A DNA stretch of 64,000 nucleotides from Candidatus Competibacter sp. (lineage in GTDB: Bacteria; Pseudomonadota; Gammaproteobacteria; Competibacterales; Competibacteraceae), in contig JARSSH010000041.1 of the NCBI GenBank assembly GCA_029624815.1, forward strand, positions 1 to 64,000, in the 5' to 3' direction. The translations under genes were made by a program, and so were the position numbers. The notes under the pieces are model-generated. The model was not told the DNA's origin and ran no database searches. It was given only the letters and a program-made list of their open reading frames with translations. Below, one piece after another: positions 7,369 through 16,501 of the stretch (positions are counted from its first letter, which is position 1; every line of letters begins with the position of its first letter).

Positions 7369-9080
7369 TTTTTCGCTCCGGGTGCGGGTCCGCCCTTGCC
7401 GTACAGCAGGGATTCGGGATGGCGTTCCAAATGGTCGCTCAAGGTGCGGATGGAACGGGCCGCCGCCGCCAGTTCCTCCAGGGTGTTGGCGAGATCGATC
7501 ATCAGCGGCGCCTCGGGATCGACACTCTCCAAAGTGTTTCGCGCCGCTCCCAGGGTTTTCCCGGCATCGGCGGCCAGCGCGGCCACCTGCCGGTCGGCGG
7601 TTTGCGCCAGCGTCCGCACGTCTTTCAGAGTCGCGTCCAGGGAGCGGATCGCCGCTCGCCATTCCGGAGCGTTGACCAAGCGGTTGGCGCCCTGCATCGT
7701 CCCCAGCAGTTCCTGGGCGATCCGGTCCAGGGGCAGCTTGCGCAGGTTATCCAGGAGATCCAAGGCGGTTTTCTGGAAGGCTTCCAGCGCGCCCGGCACC
7801 GTGGGAATCTCAGGCTGCGGCCCGCCGTACACCAGCTCCAGCGGCGGACTATCAGGATAAAAATCCAACTCGACAAAGAGTTGGCCGGTTAGCAGGCTGC
7901 CGGTTTTCAACTGCGCCCGCAGTCCGCGCTTGACCATGTGCTCCATGCCGGGTCGACGGCCCTCCGCGCGGAGCGCGCCGTAGGTTTCATCAAACTGCTT
8001 CATCAGGTCCGGAGGCAGGATGCGTTCCAGTTCCAACTCCACCATTACCGGGACACGGATGTTACCGGTCTTCAGGTCGACGTCGAGTTTCACTTCGGTG
8101 ACCTTGCCGATCCTGAGACCGCGAATCTCCACGGGCGCGCCCACGCTCAGGCCGCGCACCGAACCTTCGAAATACATCATATAGGGATCGCGGCGGGTGT
8201 AAGACGACTCGGCGATGTCGGCAACGCTGTCGTACAACCGGAACTGGGCGCCGTTCTGGCTTGGCGCGCTCGACTCGTCGTGAGCCGGGCTATCGAACGC
8301 AATGCCGCCCAGCAGCACGGACAGCAGCGATTCCATTTTCACATCGATGCCCTGCGCGCCGAGCGAGACCTCGAAACCGCTGGTTTTCCAAAACCGGCTC
8401 TGGTCGCGCACCAGACGGTCGTAGGGCGCGTTCACGAACACATGCACGAGCACGTTCCGTTTGTCTTCGGCCAACTGGGTGGTGAGTACCTCGCCCACCT
8501 GGATGTCGCGGAAATAAATCGGCGAACCGCGTTGGATCGAACCCAGCTTGTCGCTCAGCAATAGATAACGGTGGCCGGGAGTGTCGGCTCTGACGATCGG
8601 CGGCTGTTCGAGCCCGGTGAATGTCCTGGCCGGCTTGCCGCCGCCGAATTCCACCTCGATGTAGGTGCCGGACACCACGGTCTCCAGCCCCGAAACGCCG
8701 CCCAGCCCCACACGGGGCCGCACCACCCAGAACCGGCTGTCTTGGCCCAGGTGCCGCTCCACCTCCTTGTTCATCCGCGCCGTGACGATGACGTCGGACA
8801 GATCGGGACCGAACTGGACGGTTTCGACCACGCCGACCTCCAGGGCCTTGTATTTGATCTTGGTCTTGCCGGCTTCCAGACCGGTGCCCTCCCGAAAGGC
8901 GAGCGTGATGACCGGCCCCTGCTCGCTCAGCGTCTTGTAGGCCAGCCAGGCGCCGATCAGCGCCGCGACCAGGGGAATCAGCCAGACGATCGAAAAGCCG
9001 CTGCGTTTTTCCACCACCACCGCGTCGGGCACCGGATCGTTCCCGGACGGGCCCTGGTGTCGGATATCGTTATCGCTCAT
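7365..9080 (-). CDS. pqiB: Intermembrane lipid transport protein PqiB (three MCE domains)
   Basis: 571 residues (E. coli PqiB is 546). ATG at 9080 with GGAG upstream; it overlaps the end of the second pqiA by 11 bases. A short cytoplasmic start precedes one membrane helix (SIVWLIPLVAALIGAWLAYK). Three MCE/MlaD domains follow: near ITLAFREGTGLEAGKTKIKY, near GSPIYFRDIQVGEVLTTQLA, and near SVGAPVEIRGLRIGKVTEVK. A helical C-terminal part (about 425-560) would form the needle-like tunnel. MCE proteins carry phospholipids across the periplasm; PqiB spans it, with PqiA in the inner membrane and PqiC at the outer membrane. Confidence 0.93.
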   Translation of the reverse strand: MSDNDIRHQGPSGNDPVPDAVVVEKRSGFSIVWLIPLVAALIGAWLAYKTLSEQGPVITLAFREGTGLEAGKTKIKYKALEVGVVETVQFGPDLSDVIVTARMNKEVERHLGQDSRFWVVRPRVGLGGVSGLETVVSGTYIEVEFGGGKPARTFTGLEQPPIVRADTPGHRYLLLSDKLGSIQRGSPIYFRDIQVGEVLTTQLAEDKRNVLVHVFVNAPYDRLVRDQSRFWKTSGFEVSLGAQGIDVKMESLLSVLLGGIAFDSPAHDESSAPSQNGAQFRLYDSVADIAESSYTRRDPYMMYFEGSVRGLSVGAPVEIRGLRIGKVTEVKLDVDLKTGNIRVPVMVELELERILPPDLMKQFDETYGALRAEGRRPGMEHMVKRGLRAQLKTGSLLTGQLFVELDFYPDSPPLELVYGGPQPEIPTVPGALEAFQKTALDLLDNLRKLPLDRIAQELLGTMQGANRLVNAPEWRAAIRSLDATLKDVRTLAQTADRQVAALAADAGKTLGAARNTLESVDPEAPLMIDLANTLEELAAAARSIRTLSDHLERHPESLLYGKGGPAPGAKK

Positions 9081-9717
9081 TGGGGTTCTCCAGTGCATCC
9101 CAGATCAGGCGGGGATCGAAGCTCATCGCGGCGAACATGGTGACGACCACGACGGCGGCGAAGGCCAGCGCGCCCGCGCCCGGCTCGATCGTGGCGATGG
9201 CGCCGAGTTTGACCAGCGCCACCAGGATCGAAATCATGAACACGTCGATCATCGACCAGCGCCCGACCGCCTCGGTGATGCGGTACAGGACGGTGCGATC
9301 CCGGGGACGCCAGCGCGATTTGCGCCGCACCGAAACCAGCAGATAGGTCAGCGCCACCAGTTTCAGCACCGGCACGACGATGCTGGCGAAGAAGACCAGC
9401 AGGGCCAGCGGCCACAGACCCCCCGCGACCAACACCCGCACCCCGCTGAGAATGGTGTCCGGCTCGCCGTGCCCCATCGACACCACCGTCATGATCGGCA
9501 GGGTATTGGCGGGGATGTAAAGGATGAACGCGGCCAGGGTCAGCGCCCAGGCGCGGGCCATGCTGTCGGGCTTGCGTAGGTGCAAGTCGGCTCCGCAACG
9601 CGGACACAGGAGATGGCCGCCCGACGGCGGCGGCTTCCATCGACTCAACAGATGACAGGCGTGGCAGCGAACCAGTCCGGTGCGCGCCGCCGTGATGGGC
9701 AGGGAGGAGGGGGTCAT
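9070..9717 (-). CDS. pqiA: PqiA-like inner-membrane protein (second half-length copy)
   Basis: 215 residues; its ATG at 9717 overlaps the TGA of the upstream copy (ATGA). The N-terminal zinc-ribbon-like motif has two cysteine pairs, CHACH and CPRCG, about 20 residues apart. Four membrane helices follow, including ALTLAAFILYIPANTLPIMT and GLWPLALLVFFASIVVPVLK, and the typical SMIDVFMISILVALVKLG. E. coli PqiA is one 417-residue chain of two such halves; here the halves are separate genes. Works in the inner membrane with PqiB. Confidence 0.9.
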   Translation of the reverse strand: MTPSSLPITAARTGLVRCHACHLLSRWKPPPSGGHLLCPRCGADLHLRKPDSMARAWALTLAAFILYIPANTLPIMTVVSMGHGEPDTILSGVRVLVAGGLWPLALLVFFASIVVPVLKLVALTYLLVSVRRKSRWRPRDRTVLYRITEAVGRWSMIDVFMISILVALVKLGAIATIEPGAGALAFAAVVVVTMFAAMSFDPRLIWDALENPNER

Positions 9718-10355
9718 CGTCGCGTCTCCAGGCGTTCCCAGATGGCTTCCGGCTCCAGCGCGGCGTCGGTGGCGGCCATCGCCACGATCAGCGCCGCGAA
9801 GGAATACAACGCCACGCCCGGCACGATGGTCGCGATATCGGACAGCTTGACGAACGCCACCAGTACGCCCAGCAAATACACTTCGGTCATCGCCCAGGGA
9901 TGCAGGGTTTCGATCCAGCGGAACACCCAGGCCATGCGCCAGGGCCGGCGGCCGACACGCAGCGGCAACAGCACGTAGAGCAGGGCCAGAATCTTCAGCA
10001 ATGGCGCCAGGATGCTGGCGACGAACACCACCGCCGCCAGCGCCCACATACCCTGCGCGTACAGCTCCCAAACGCCGCTCAGCACCGAACTCTGTTGCCC
10101 GCGGCCCTGAAACTGGAAATCCAGCAGCGGAAAGGCATTGGCCAGCCCGAACAGGATCAGCGCCGCCAGCGCCAGCGTCAGCGCGCGTTCGATGCTGTTC
10201 GACTTGCGGGCGTACAGCAGCGCGCCGCAGCGGCCGCAGCGGGCCTTTTCGCCTTCCCGCAGTGGTCGCTTGCGATAAAGCAGATCGCAGTCGTGGCAGG
10301 CGACCAGCGCATCCGCCGCCGCCGGTGGAAAAGCTGGGGAATTGGCGTTCATCAT
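9714..10355 (-). CDS. pqiA: PqiA-like inner-membrane protein (first half-length copy)
   Basis: 213 residues from ATG 10355. A TTG at 10364 in the same frame has an AGG six bases upstream and could be the true start, adding three residues. Cysteine pairs CHDCD and CGRCG form the N-terminal ribbon. Four membrane helices follow, with the family's NAFPLLDFQFQG, APLLKILALLYVLLPL and WAMTEVYLLGVLVAFVKL. First gene of the pqiA-pqiA-pqiB-pqiC operon. A good promoter lies only 30-60 bases upstream. E. coli pqi genes respond to SoxRS; no SoxS box was identified here. Confidence 0.9.
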   Translation of the reverse strand: MMNANSPAFPPAAADALVACHDCDLLYRKRPLREGEKARCGRCGALLYARKSNSIERALTLALAALILFGLANAFPLLDFQFQGRGQQSSVLSGVWELYAQGMWALAAVVFVASILAPLLKILALLYVLLPLRVGRRPWRMAWVFRWIETLHPWAMTEVYLLGVLVAFVKLSDIATIVPGVALYSFAALIVAMAATDAALEPEAIWERLETRR

Positions 10356-10390
10356 CGAATTCAAGGGCAGCCTATTTGTAACACTGATTA

Positions 10391-10419
10391 ATTATAGATA
10401 AAACCGTAGGTTCTGTCGA
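10391..10419 (-). promoter_or_regulatory. Sigma-70 promoter of the pqi operon
   Basis: Read on the minus strand: TCGACA (10414-10419) and a perfect TATAAT (10391-10396) separated by 17 bases. The start site would fall near 10384, giving a leader of about 20-30 bases before pqiA. Five of six and six of six consensus matches in a GC-rich genome make this a convincing promoter. Confidence 0.65.
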
Positions 10420-10485
10420 ATCGAGTCGTTTTTCCACCAACGTGGCCCGGATGATGCCACCCCGCTGAAACCGCCCGTGTCCATC

Positions 10486-11178
10486 TTAATCACCCGCTTC
10501 GTCGCCGGTCCGGCCACTGATCGGCGGCAGTTCGGAAAAGTCGTGGATCGCCGGAAACTCGCCCGGCGGTTTGGGCGGGTCGGCGGAATCCGGCCGCAGC
10601 ACCGACACCAGATAGGCGATCCCCTGCGCCCGCGCCGTGCGCAGGATCGCCAGGTTGTCGTCCACCAGCAGCGTCGTCGCCGGATCGAACGGTTCGACTT
10701 CCCGCAGGCGCGGCCAGAACTCCGGCTGCTCCTTGACGAAACCCAGATCGTGCGCGCAGACGATGACATCGAAATGTCCGGCCAGCCGGGTTTTTTCCAT
10801 CTTCAGCGTCAGACTGCGCGGATGGGCGTTGGTCACCAGCACCACCCGCTTGCCGGCGGTGCGCAGCGCATCCAGAAATTCCACGGCATGAGGATGCACG
10901 GCAATCAGATGCTCGATCTCGCGCTTGAGAGCGACAATATCCAATGCCAGTTCCCGGCTCCAGTAGTCCAGGCAATACCAGGCCAGTGTTCCCTCCACCA
11001 ACCGGGTCCGGTTCGCCACCTCGGCGCGGGCGCGGGCCAGTGGCAGGCCGTGGCGTTCGGCGTAGCGCACCGGCACCAATTCCCGCCAGAAATGATTGTC
11101 GAAACGCAGATCCAGCAGTGTGCCGTCCATGTCGAGCAGAACCGTTCGAATCCGCGACCAGGCTAAGGATGCGATCAT
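10486..11178 (-). CDS. yrfG: GMP/IMP nucleotidase YrfG-like HAD hydrolase
   Basis: 230 residues, near the 222 of E. coli YrfG, a HAD-superfamily 5'-nucleotidase that hydrolyses GMP and IMP. HAD motif I is VLLDMDGTLLDL with the nucleophile Asp and the acid/base Asp. Motif II is VVLVTNAHP, motif III the Lys of FVKEQPEFW, and motif IV TLLVDDNLAIL. The cap region holds NHFWRELVPVRYAERHG, which is family-typical. ATG at 11178 with GGAG upstream. It is divergent from cysQ; in many gammaproteobacteria yrfG, nudE and cysQ are neighbours, and nudE is absent here. Confidence 0.9.
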   Translation of the reverse strand: MIASLAWSRIRTVLLDMDGTLLDLRFDNHFWRELVPVRYAERHGLPLARARAEVANRTRLVEGTLAWYCLDYWSRELALDIVALKREIEHLIAVHPHAVEFLDALRTAGKRVVLVTNAHPRSLTLKMEKTRLAGHFDVIVCAHDLGFVKEQPEFWPRLREVEPFDPATTLLVDDNLAILRTARAQGIAYLVSVLRPDSADPPKPPGEFPAIHDFSELPPISGRTGDEAGD

Positions 11179-11281
11179 GAAAAGCTCCGATGGGGAAACG
11201 GGTCAGGCCACAAATTGTTGTAGAATGCACATAAAACACCATTCAGACGCGACCCTTCCGACTTTCGAGGCTTTCCGCGGC

Positions 11282-12142
11282 ATGACCGACGCCCCCGATA
11301 TCGACTTGTCCGCTCTGGCGGCGCCGGTTCAGGACATCGCCCGCGAGGCGGGGCGCCGGATTCTGGACGTGTACGCCGGGTCTTTCAGCGTCACCGCCAA
11401 GCCCGACCAAAGCCCGGTCACCGAGGCCGACTTTGTCGCCCACCGCTGCATTCTGCGCGGCCTGAAGGCCCTGACGCCGCATATCCCGATTCTGTCCGAG
11501 GAAGCTTCCGACGTCGGCTTCGCCGAGCGCAGCCGTTGGGAATGGCTGTGGCTGGTGGATCCGCTCGACGGAACCCGCGAATTTATCCGGCACAGCGATC
11601 AGTTTACGATCAACATCGCTCTGATCCACAAGCACGAAGCAGTATTCGGGCTGATCCTGGCGCCGGTTGACGGCATTTGCTATCACGCCTGGCGCGGTGG
11701 CGGCGCCTGGAAGCAGCTCCGCAGCAGCCAGGTCGCCCGCCGTATCCAGGCCGCGCGGATCTGCCACCCGCCGGTTCGGGTTATCAGCAGTCAGGCGTCC
11801 TACCGCAGCCAGCGCTTGCAGAGCTATCTGCAACGGCTGGGCGATTACCGTCACCTGTTCGTGGGCAGCGCCCTGAAATCCTGCCTCATCGCCGAGGGCG
11901 CGGCCGATCTGTACCCCCGCTTCGGGCCGACCGGCGAGTGGGACACCGCCGCCGCGCAGGCGATTGTCGAGGAAGCCGGCGGACACCTGACCGACATGCA
12001 GTCGCGGCCGCTGCGCTACAACGCCCGGCCGGTGCTGATCAACCCGGATTTCTTCGCCTTCGGCGACATCGACCGCGACTGGCTCCAATATCTCCCTCAG
12101 CGCAACCAGGCCGGACAGCCGGTTTCCCTGCCCGGCCTCTAG
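11282..12142 (+). CDS. cysQ: 3'(2'),5'-bisphosphate nucleotidase CysQ
   Basis: 286 residues from the ATG at 11282 (GAGG upstream, spacing long); an in-frame ATG at 11228 would add 18 residues without a clear ribosome site. CysQ removes the 3'-phosphate of PAP, the toxic by-product of sulfate assimilation. The inositol-monophosphatase fold is evident: metal-binding ILSEEASDVGF, the signature LWLVDPLDGTREFI, and the C-terminal GPTGEWDTAAAQAIVEEAGG. The C-terminal LINPDFFAFG and a Gln-rich tail extend it about 20-40 residues beyond the E. coli enzyme. Confidence 0.9.
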   Translation: MTDAPDIDLSALAAPVQDIAREAGRRILDVYAGSFSVTAKPDQSPVTEADFVAHRCILRGLKALTPHIPILSEEASDVGFAERSRWEWLWLVDPLDGTREFIRHSDQFTINIALIHKHEAVFGLILAPVDGICYHAWRGGGAWKQLRSSQVARRIQAARICHPPVRVISSQASYRSQRLQSYLQRLGDYRHLFVGSALKSCLIAEGAADLYPRFGPTGEWDTAAAQAIVEEAGGHLTDMQSRPLRYNARPVLINPDFFAFGDIDRDWLQYLPQRNQAGQPVSLPGL

Positions 12143-12166
12143 CACAACCCGCTTTCGAGTTTCGCC

Positions 12167-13279
12167 ATGCCTTACGAACGCTATCGCCAGGATCTGCAAC
12201 GGGAAGGCTTCCAGCACGATCCCGCCCAGGAACGGGCGGTGCTAGCCCTGCAAAAAATCTACGATCGGTTGATGACCCAGCCGGAGCCCGCCGCCGCCAG
12301 CAAAAAACCGGGGCTGCTCGCCCGTCTGGCCGGGCGCGATAAAACCGCCGTCGCGCCGCCCGCCGTGCGTGGGCTGTATTTATGGGGCGGCGTTGGACGC
12401 GGCAAGACCTATCTGGTGGACACCTTCATCGATGCCCTGCCGCTGGAGCGCAAGCAGCGCATTCACTTCCACAGCTTCATGCGGGCGGTCCATTCCGAAC
12501 TGAAGGCGTTGAAAAACCAGCAGAACCCGTTGCGAATCGTCGCTCGCCGCTTCGCCGAACAAGCGCGAGTGATCTGTCTGGACGAGTTCTTCGTCGCCGA
12601 CATCACCGACGCCATGCTGCTGTACGGCCTGTTGGAGGAGCTGTTCAACCAGGGCGTCACTCTGATCACCACCTCCAACATCCCGCCGGACGATCTGTAT
12701 CGGGACGGCCTGCAACGCGCCCGCTTCCTGCCGGCGATCGAACTGCTCAAGCAGTATCTGGATATATTGAACGTGGATGGCGGGGTGGACTACCGGCTGC
12801 GCTACCTGGAACAGGCCGAGATCTATCACTCGCCGCTGGACGAACGAGCCGAACAAATCCTGAACGAGATATTCAATAACATTGCGCCCGAACCCGGCCA
12901 CCGGGGTGGCGATATGGAGATCGAGGGCCGCTACATTCCCACCTTGCGCGAAGCCGACGGCATCGTCTGGTTCAACTTTCGGGCGATCTGCGACGGGCCG
13001 CGCGGCACCGCCGACTACATCGAAATCGCCCGCTGCTACCACACCGTGCTGATCTCCAACGTACCGGCCATGGATTGGCAGATGGAAAACCCGGCGCGAC
13101 GCTTTATCAATCTGGTGGATGAGTTTTACGACCGTGGCGTCAAGCTGATCCTGTCCGCCGCCGTTTCGCCATTCGAGCTGTATCAGGGCGAGAAATTGAA
13201 GTTCGAGTTTCAGCGCACGGTCAGCCGCCTGCGGGAAATGCAGTCGCACGAGTATCTGGAACGGCCGCATCTGCCCTAA
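12167..13279 (+). CDS. zapE: Cell division ATPase ZapE (AFG1 family)
   Basis: 370 residues (E. coli ZapE 375). Residues 1-60 match the family start MPYERYRQDLQREGFQHD. The AAA-type nucleotide site has Walker A GGVGRGKT (about residue 73), FHSFMRAVHSEL, Walker B VICLDEFFVADI and the sensor-like TLITTSNIPPDDLYRDGLQR. The C-terminal region retains FLPAIELLKQ, DADGIVWFNF-type text and FINLVDEFYDRGVKLILSA. ZapE interacts with FtsZ at the constricting septum. ATG at 12167, 24 bases after cysQ, so the two are probably co-transcribed. Confidence 0.93.
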   Translation: MPYERYRQDLQREGFQHDPAQERAVLALQKIYDRLMTQPEPAAASKKPGLLARLAGRDKTAVAPPAVRGLYLWGGVGRGKTYLVDTFIDALPLERKQRIHFHSFMRAVHSELKALKNQQNPLRIVARRFAEQARVICLDEFFVADITDAMLLYGLLEELFNQGVTLITTSNIPPDDLYRDGLQRARFLPAIELLKQYLDILNVDGGVDYRLRYLEQAEIYHSPLDERAEQILNEIFNNIAPEPGHRGGDMEIEGRYIPTLREADGIVWFNFRAICDGPRGTADYIEIARCYHTVLISNVPAMDWQMENPARRFINLVDEFYDRGVKLILSAAVSPFELYQGEKLKFEFQRTVSRLREMQSHEYLERPHLP

Positions 13280-13322
13280 GCGGTCGCGCAAAGCGATTTT
13301 CAACTTTAATCGTCGACCGCTT
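13278..13322. repeat. Inverted repeat after zapE, possible terminator
   Basis: AAGCGGTCG at 13278-13286 is exactly complementary to CGACCGCTT at 13314-13322. Inside, GCGATT and AATCG can extend the pairing around an AT-rich loop. There is no clean T-run after it, so an intrinsic terminator is only possible. It lies directly at the zapE stop. Confidence 0.4.
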
Positions 13323-13446
13323 GGTTGTGGCCGCTTTCGGGCGGTCGCGGCGGGCTATATAACCGACGAGCCGTCTTCTACAATCAAATCCATAGGTTGG
13401 TTTTCTTGCACAGCCTCTAAAGGCCGCAACCTGTTGGAGCCTGCTC

Positions 13447-16377
13447 GTGACCCCGCCCAGCACCCTCCCCAGCCCGAAACTGATTCAATTGGGTAATGCC
13501 CTGGACGACGTCATCCAGCAGCTTGCGTCCCTGTTCGATCTGATCCCCGCCGCCACCTATGTGCAGCAACTCGCCCCCGGGACCGCCGGCATCCCGCAAA
13601 CGGTCTACGCCAGCCCGGATTTCGAACGGATCACGGGCTACCCGCCGGACGCCTGGTGGCAAGCCGATTTCTGGGCCACGCACGTTCACCCCGACGACTT
13701 GGCGGGCGCGCTGGCGATCCGGCAACGGCTCCGGCACGAAGATCGGATCGAGCATGAATACCGCTTCCGCCACCGCGACGGCCACGATATCTGGATTCAC
13801 GACCGCCTCAGCGTCCAACGCCATGAAACCGCCGCCCGGCTGATTGTGGGCCTGTGGTGGGACGTCAGCGAGCGCAGGAACGCCGAACAGGTGCTGGCCG
13901 CCCACCGCGATCTGCTGTTGACGCTGCAACGGATCGCCGCCGATCCCGAAGCGGCGATGCGGGCGATTCTCGACACCGCGCGGGCGCTGCCGGGCATCGA
14001 CTGCGGCGGCATCTACGATGTAGATCACCGAAACGGCCATCTGACCTTGGCCGTTCACGCCGGCCTTTCCGATGAATACGTCGCGGCGACGCGCGCGGTC
14101 CCGCGCGATTCCTGCCCCGGCGTCATCGCGCGCGCCGGCCAGCCACGCTACAGCTTCCGCGATCTCGACCTGATGGATCTGTCGCCGGCTGCCCGGCAGG
14201 AAGGCTTACGCGCCGTCGCCATCCTTCCGATCCTGCACGACGGGCAAACGGTCGCCTGTCTCAAGTTGGCCAGCCATCGAGCCGACACGATTCCCGATCT
14301 GAGCTGTCGGACGCTGGAAACCCTGGCCCTGCAACTGGGCGAAGTGCTGCTCAGGATACGCGGCGCGGTCGCCGCCAAAATCCAGCGGCAAAATCTGCTG
14401 GCCCTGTTCGAAGCGCTCGACGATTTCGTTTTCGTACTCGATGAAGCCGGCGATATCGTCTACCAAAACCCGACCGTGGAGCGACGGCTCGGGTACGGTT
14501 CGGTGGAATTGCAAGGCCGCGGCCTGCTTGCGGTTCATCCGCCGGAGCAGCATGCCGAAGTCAAGCGAACCCTCGACAAGATGCCGACCAGCCACCGCGA
14601 GGCGCACCAGGCCCCTCTGCAAACTCGATCCGGCGAGACGATTCCGGTCGAGACCCGGATCTTGCGCGGCCAGTGGAACGACCGCCCGGCGCTGATCAGC
14701 GTCAGCCGCGATATCTCCGAATTGCTCGCCAGCCAGCGCCAAGTGGCGGAAGAGCGCATCCTGCTGCGCACGCTCTACGAAACTCTGCCCGACCTGCTTT
14801 GGATCAAGGATCCGGAAGGTCGTTTCCTGTTCTGCAACCGGGCCTTCACCGCCTATTACGGCGCTCCCGAGGCAGCCATCGTCGGCAAGAGCGATTATGA
14901 TTTCGTGGATGCCGAAACCGCCGCCTTCTACCGCGAAAAGGATCGGGCCGCGCTGGCGGCCGGTGAGTCCCGCACCAACGAAGAATGGCTGGTCTATCCC
15001 GACGGGCGCCGCATCCTGGTGGAAACCACCAAGACGCCGGTGCGTGGCGGCGACGGCCAGTGGCTCGGCGTGCTCGGCATCGCTCACGACATCACCGCGC
15101 GGCACGAGGCTCAGGAATCCGTCCATCGCCTTTATCAGGCGATCGAACAAATCCCGGTTTCCATCATGCTGACCGATCTGGAAGCCCGGATCGAATACGT
15201 CAATGCCTATTTCACGCAAGCCACTGGCTACAGCCGCGAGGAAGCGCTTGGCCAAAGCCCGAGCCTGCTTAAATCGGGCGAGACGCCGCCGGGCCATTAT
15301 CAACAGTTGTGGAAAACCATCACCGATGGCGGTATTTGGACCGGCGAGCTTCACAACCGGCGCAAGGACGGTTCGCTGTACTGGGAACACGCCATTATTG
15401 GCCCGGTGCGCGATCTGGGCGGACGCATCGCGCATTTTCTCGCCATCAAGGAAGACATTACCGCCCGCCGTCAGGCCGAACAACGGCTGCGACTGGCCGC
15501 CAGCGTCTTCAAACACGCTCATGAGGGCATCGTCGTCACCGATGCCAATGGCATCATCGTCGAGGTCAACGACGCCTTCAGCGCGCTGACCGGCTACAGC
15601 CGCGAGGAAGCGCTCGGCCAAAATCCGCGTTTTCTCCAGTCCGGCCGCCACGATCCCGAATTTTTCGCCACCCTGTGGCAAGCCTTGATCGACAAGGGAC
15701 TCTGGACCGGCGAACTGTGGAACCGCAAGAAAAACGGCGAGCTGTACGCGGAGAACGCCAGCATCTCGGCGGTGCGCGACGAGGCCGGCCGCGTCACTCA
15801 CTACGTCAACGTCTTCGCCGACATCACCGATCTCAAGGATAGCCAGCGCCGTCTGGAGAATCTGGCTTATCACGACCCCCTCACCCAACTGCCCAACCGC
15901 GCCCTGCTCGCCGACCGACTGCAACTGGCCATCGCTCAGGCCGAGCGCCAGGGAACCTTGCTTGCGGTCTGCTACCTTGATCTCGACGGATTCAAACCAG
16001 TCAACGACACGCTCGGCCACGCGGTCGGCGACCAACTGTTGATCGCCGTCGCCGGGCGTCTGCGGGCCTGCGTGCGTGGCGGCGATACGGTGGCGCGATT
16101 GGGCGGCGATGAATTCGTCGTGCTGTTCGGGGGGTTGAGCGGCGTGGAGGAATGCAAAGGCGCCGTCGCTCGGTTGCTGAGAGCTTTATCCGCGCCTCAT
16201 GTGTTTGGCGAGCATTCGTTCACGGTGACCGCCAGCATCGGCGTCGCGCTCCACTCGCTGGACGGCGGCGATGCCGATACCTTGCTGCGTCACGCCGATC
16301 AGGCCATGTATCTGGCCAAACAGGCCGGCCACAATCGCTATTGGCTGTTCGATGCCGGAGGGAGTTCCAGTTCCTGA
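13447..16377 (+). CDS. Soluble PAS/GAF diguanylate cyclase (GGDEF)
   Basis: 976 residues from a GTG at 13447 with GGAG upstream. No membrane helix is seen. Order by reading: PAS with PAC (about 15-145), GAF (about 155-305), then four PAS/PAC units (about 315-430, 440-555, 560-680, 690-805), and GGDEF (about 810-970). The last two PAS units carry near-identical text (YVNAYFTQATGYSREEALGQ; VNDAFSALTGYSREEALGQN), pointing to internal duplication. The active-site RLGGDEFVVLFG (about 886) is intact, and RGGD five residues before it fits the product-inhibition I-site. No EAL domain. It should make cyclic di-GMP in response to cytoplasmic signals; whether any PAS binds haem or flavin cannot be told. 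Confidence 0.92.
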   Translation: MTPPSTLPSPKLIQLGNALDDVIQQLASLFDLIPAATYVQQLAPGTAGIPQTVYASPDFERITGYPPDAWWQADFWATHVHPDDLAGALAIRQRLRHEDRIEHEYRFRHRDGHDIWIHDRLSVQRHETAARLIVGLWWDVSERRNAEQVLAAHRDLLLTLQRIAADPEAAMRAILDTARALPGIDCGGIYDVDHRNGHLTLAVHAGLSDEYVAATRAVPRDSCPGVIARAGQPRYSFRDLDLMDLSPAARQEGLRAVAILPILHDGQTVACLKLASHRADTIPDLSCRTLETLALQLGEVLLRIRGAVAAKIQRQNLLALFEALDDFVFVLDEAGDIVYQNPTVERRLGYGSVELQGRGLLAVHPPEQHAEVKRTLDKMPTSHREAHQAPLQTRSGETIPVETRILRGQWNDRPALISVSRDISELLASQRQVAEERILLRTLYETLPDLLWIKDPEGRFLFCNRAFTAYYGAPEAAIVGKSDYDFVDAETAAFYREKDRAALAAGESRTNEEWLVYPDGRRILVETTKTPVRGGDGQWLGVLGIAHDITARHEAQESVHRLYQAIEQIPVSIMLTDLEARIEYVNAYFTQATGYSREEALGQSPSLLKSGETPPGHYQQLWKTITDGGIWTGELHNRRKDGSLYWEHAIIGPVRDLGGRIAHFLAIKEDITARRQAEQRLRLAASVFKHAHEGIVVTDANGIIVEVNDAFSALTGYSREEALGQNPRFLQSGRHDPEFFATLWQALIDKGLWTGELWNRKKNGELYAENASISAVRDEAGRVTHYVNVFADITDLKDSQRRLENLAYHDPLTQLPNRALLADRLQLAIAQAERQGTLLAVCYLDLDGFKPVNDTLGHAVGDQLLIAVAGRLRACVRGGDTVARLGGDEFVVLFGGLSGVEECKGAVARLLRALSAPHVFGEHSFTVTASIGVALHSLDGGDADTLLRHADQAMYLAKQAGHNRYWLFDAGGSSSS

Positions 16378-16501
16378 TGGAGTCTCGGAGCCAGCGCCCG
16401 TTCATTGTCCCACTAGAAACGGTTCCCGCGGCGGGACCGGGCGCGCTTGGCCACCGCAAGGAACCGCCCTGTAATCCGCGCTCCGTCCGTTTGATCGGCC
16501 G

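Noticed and set aside
11135-11165. GTTCGAATCC, a possible T-loop of a tRNA
   Set aside because: It lies inside yrfG, and no acceptor, D or anticodon stems flank it.
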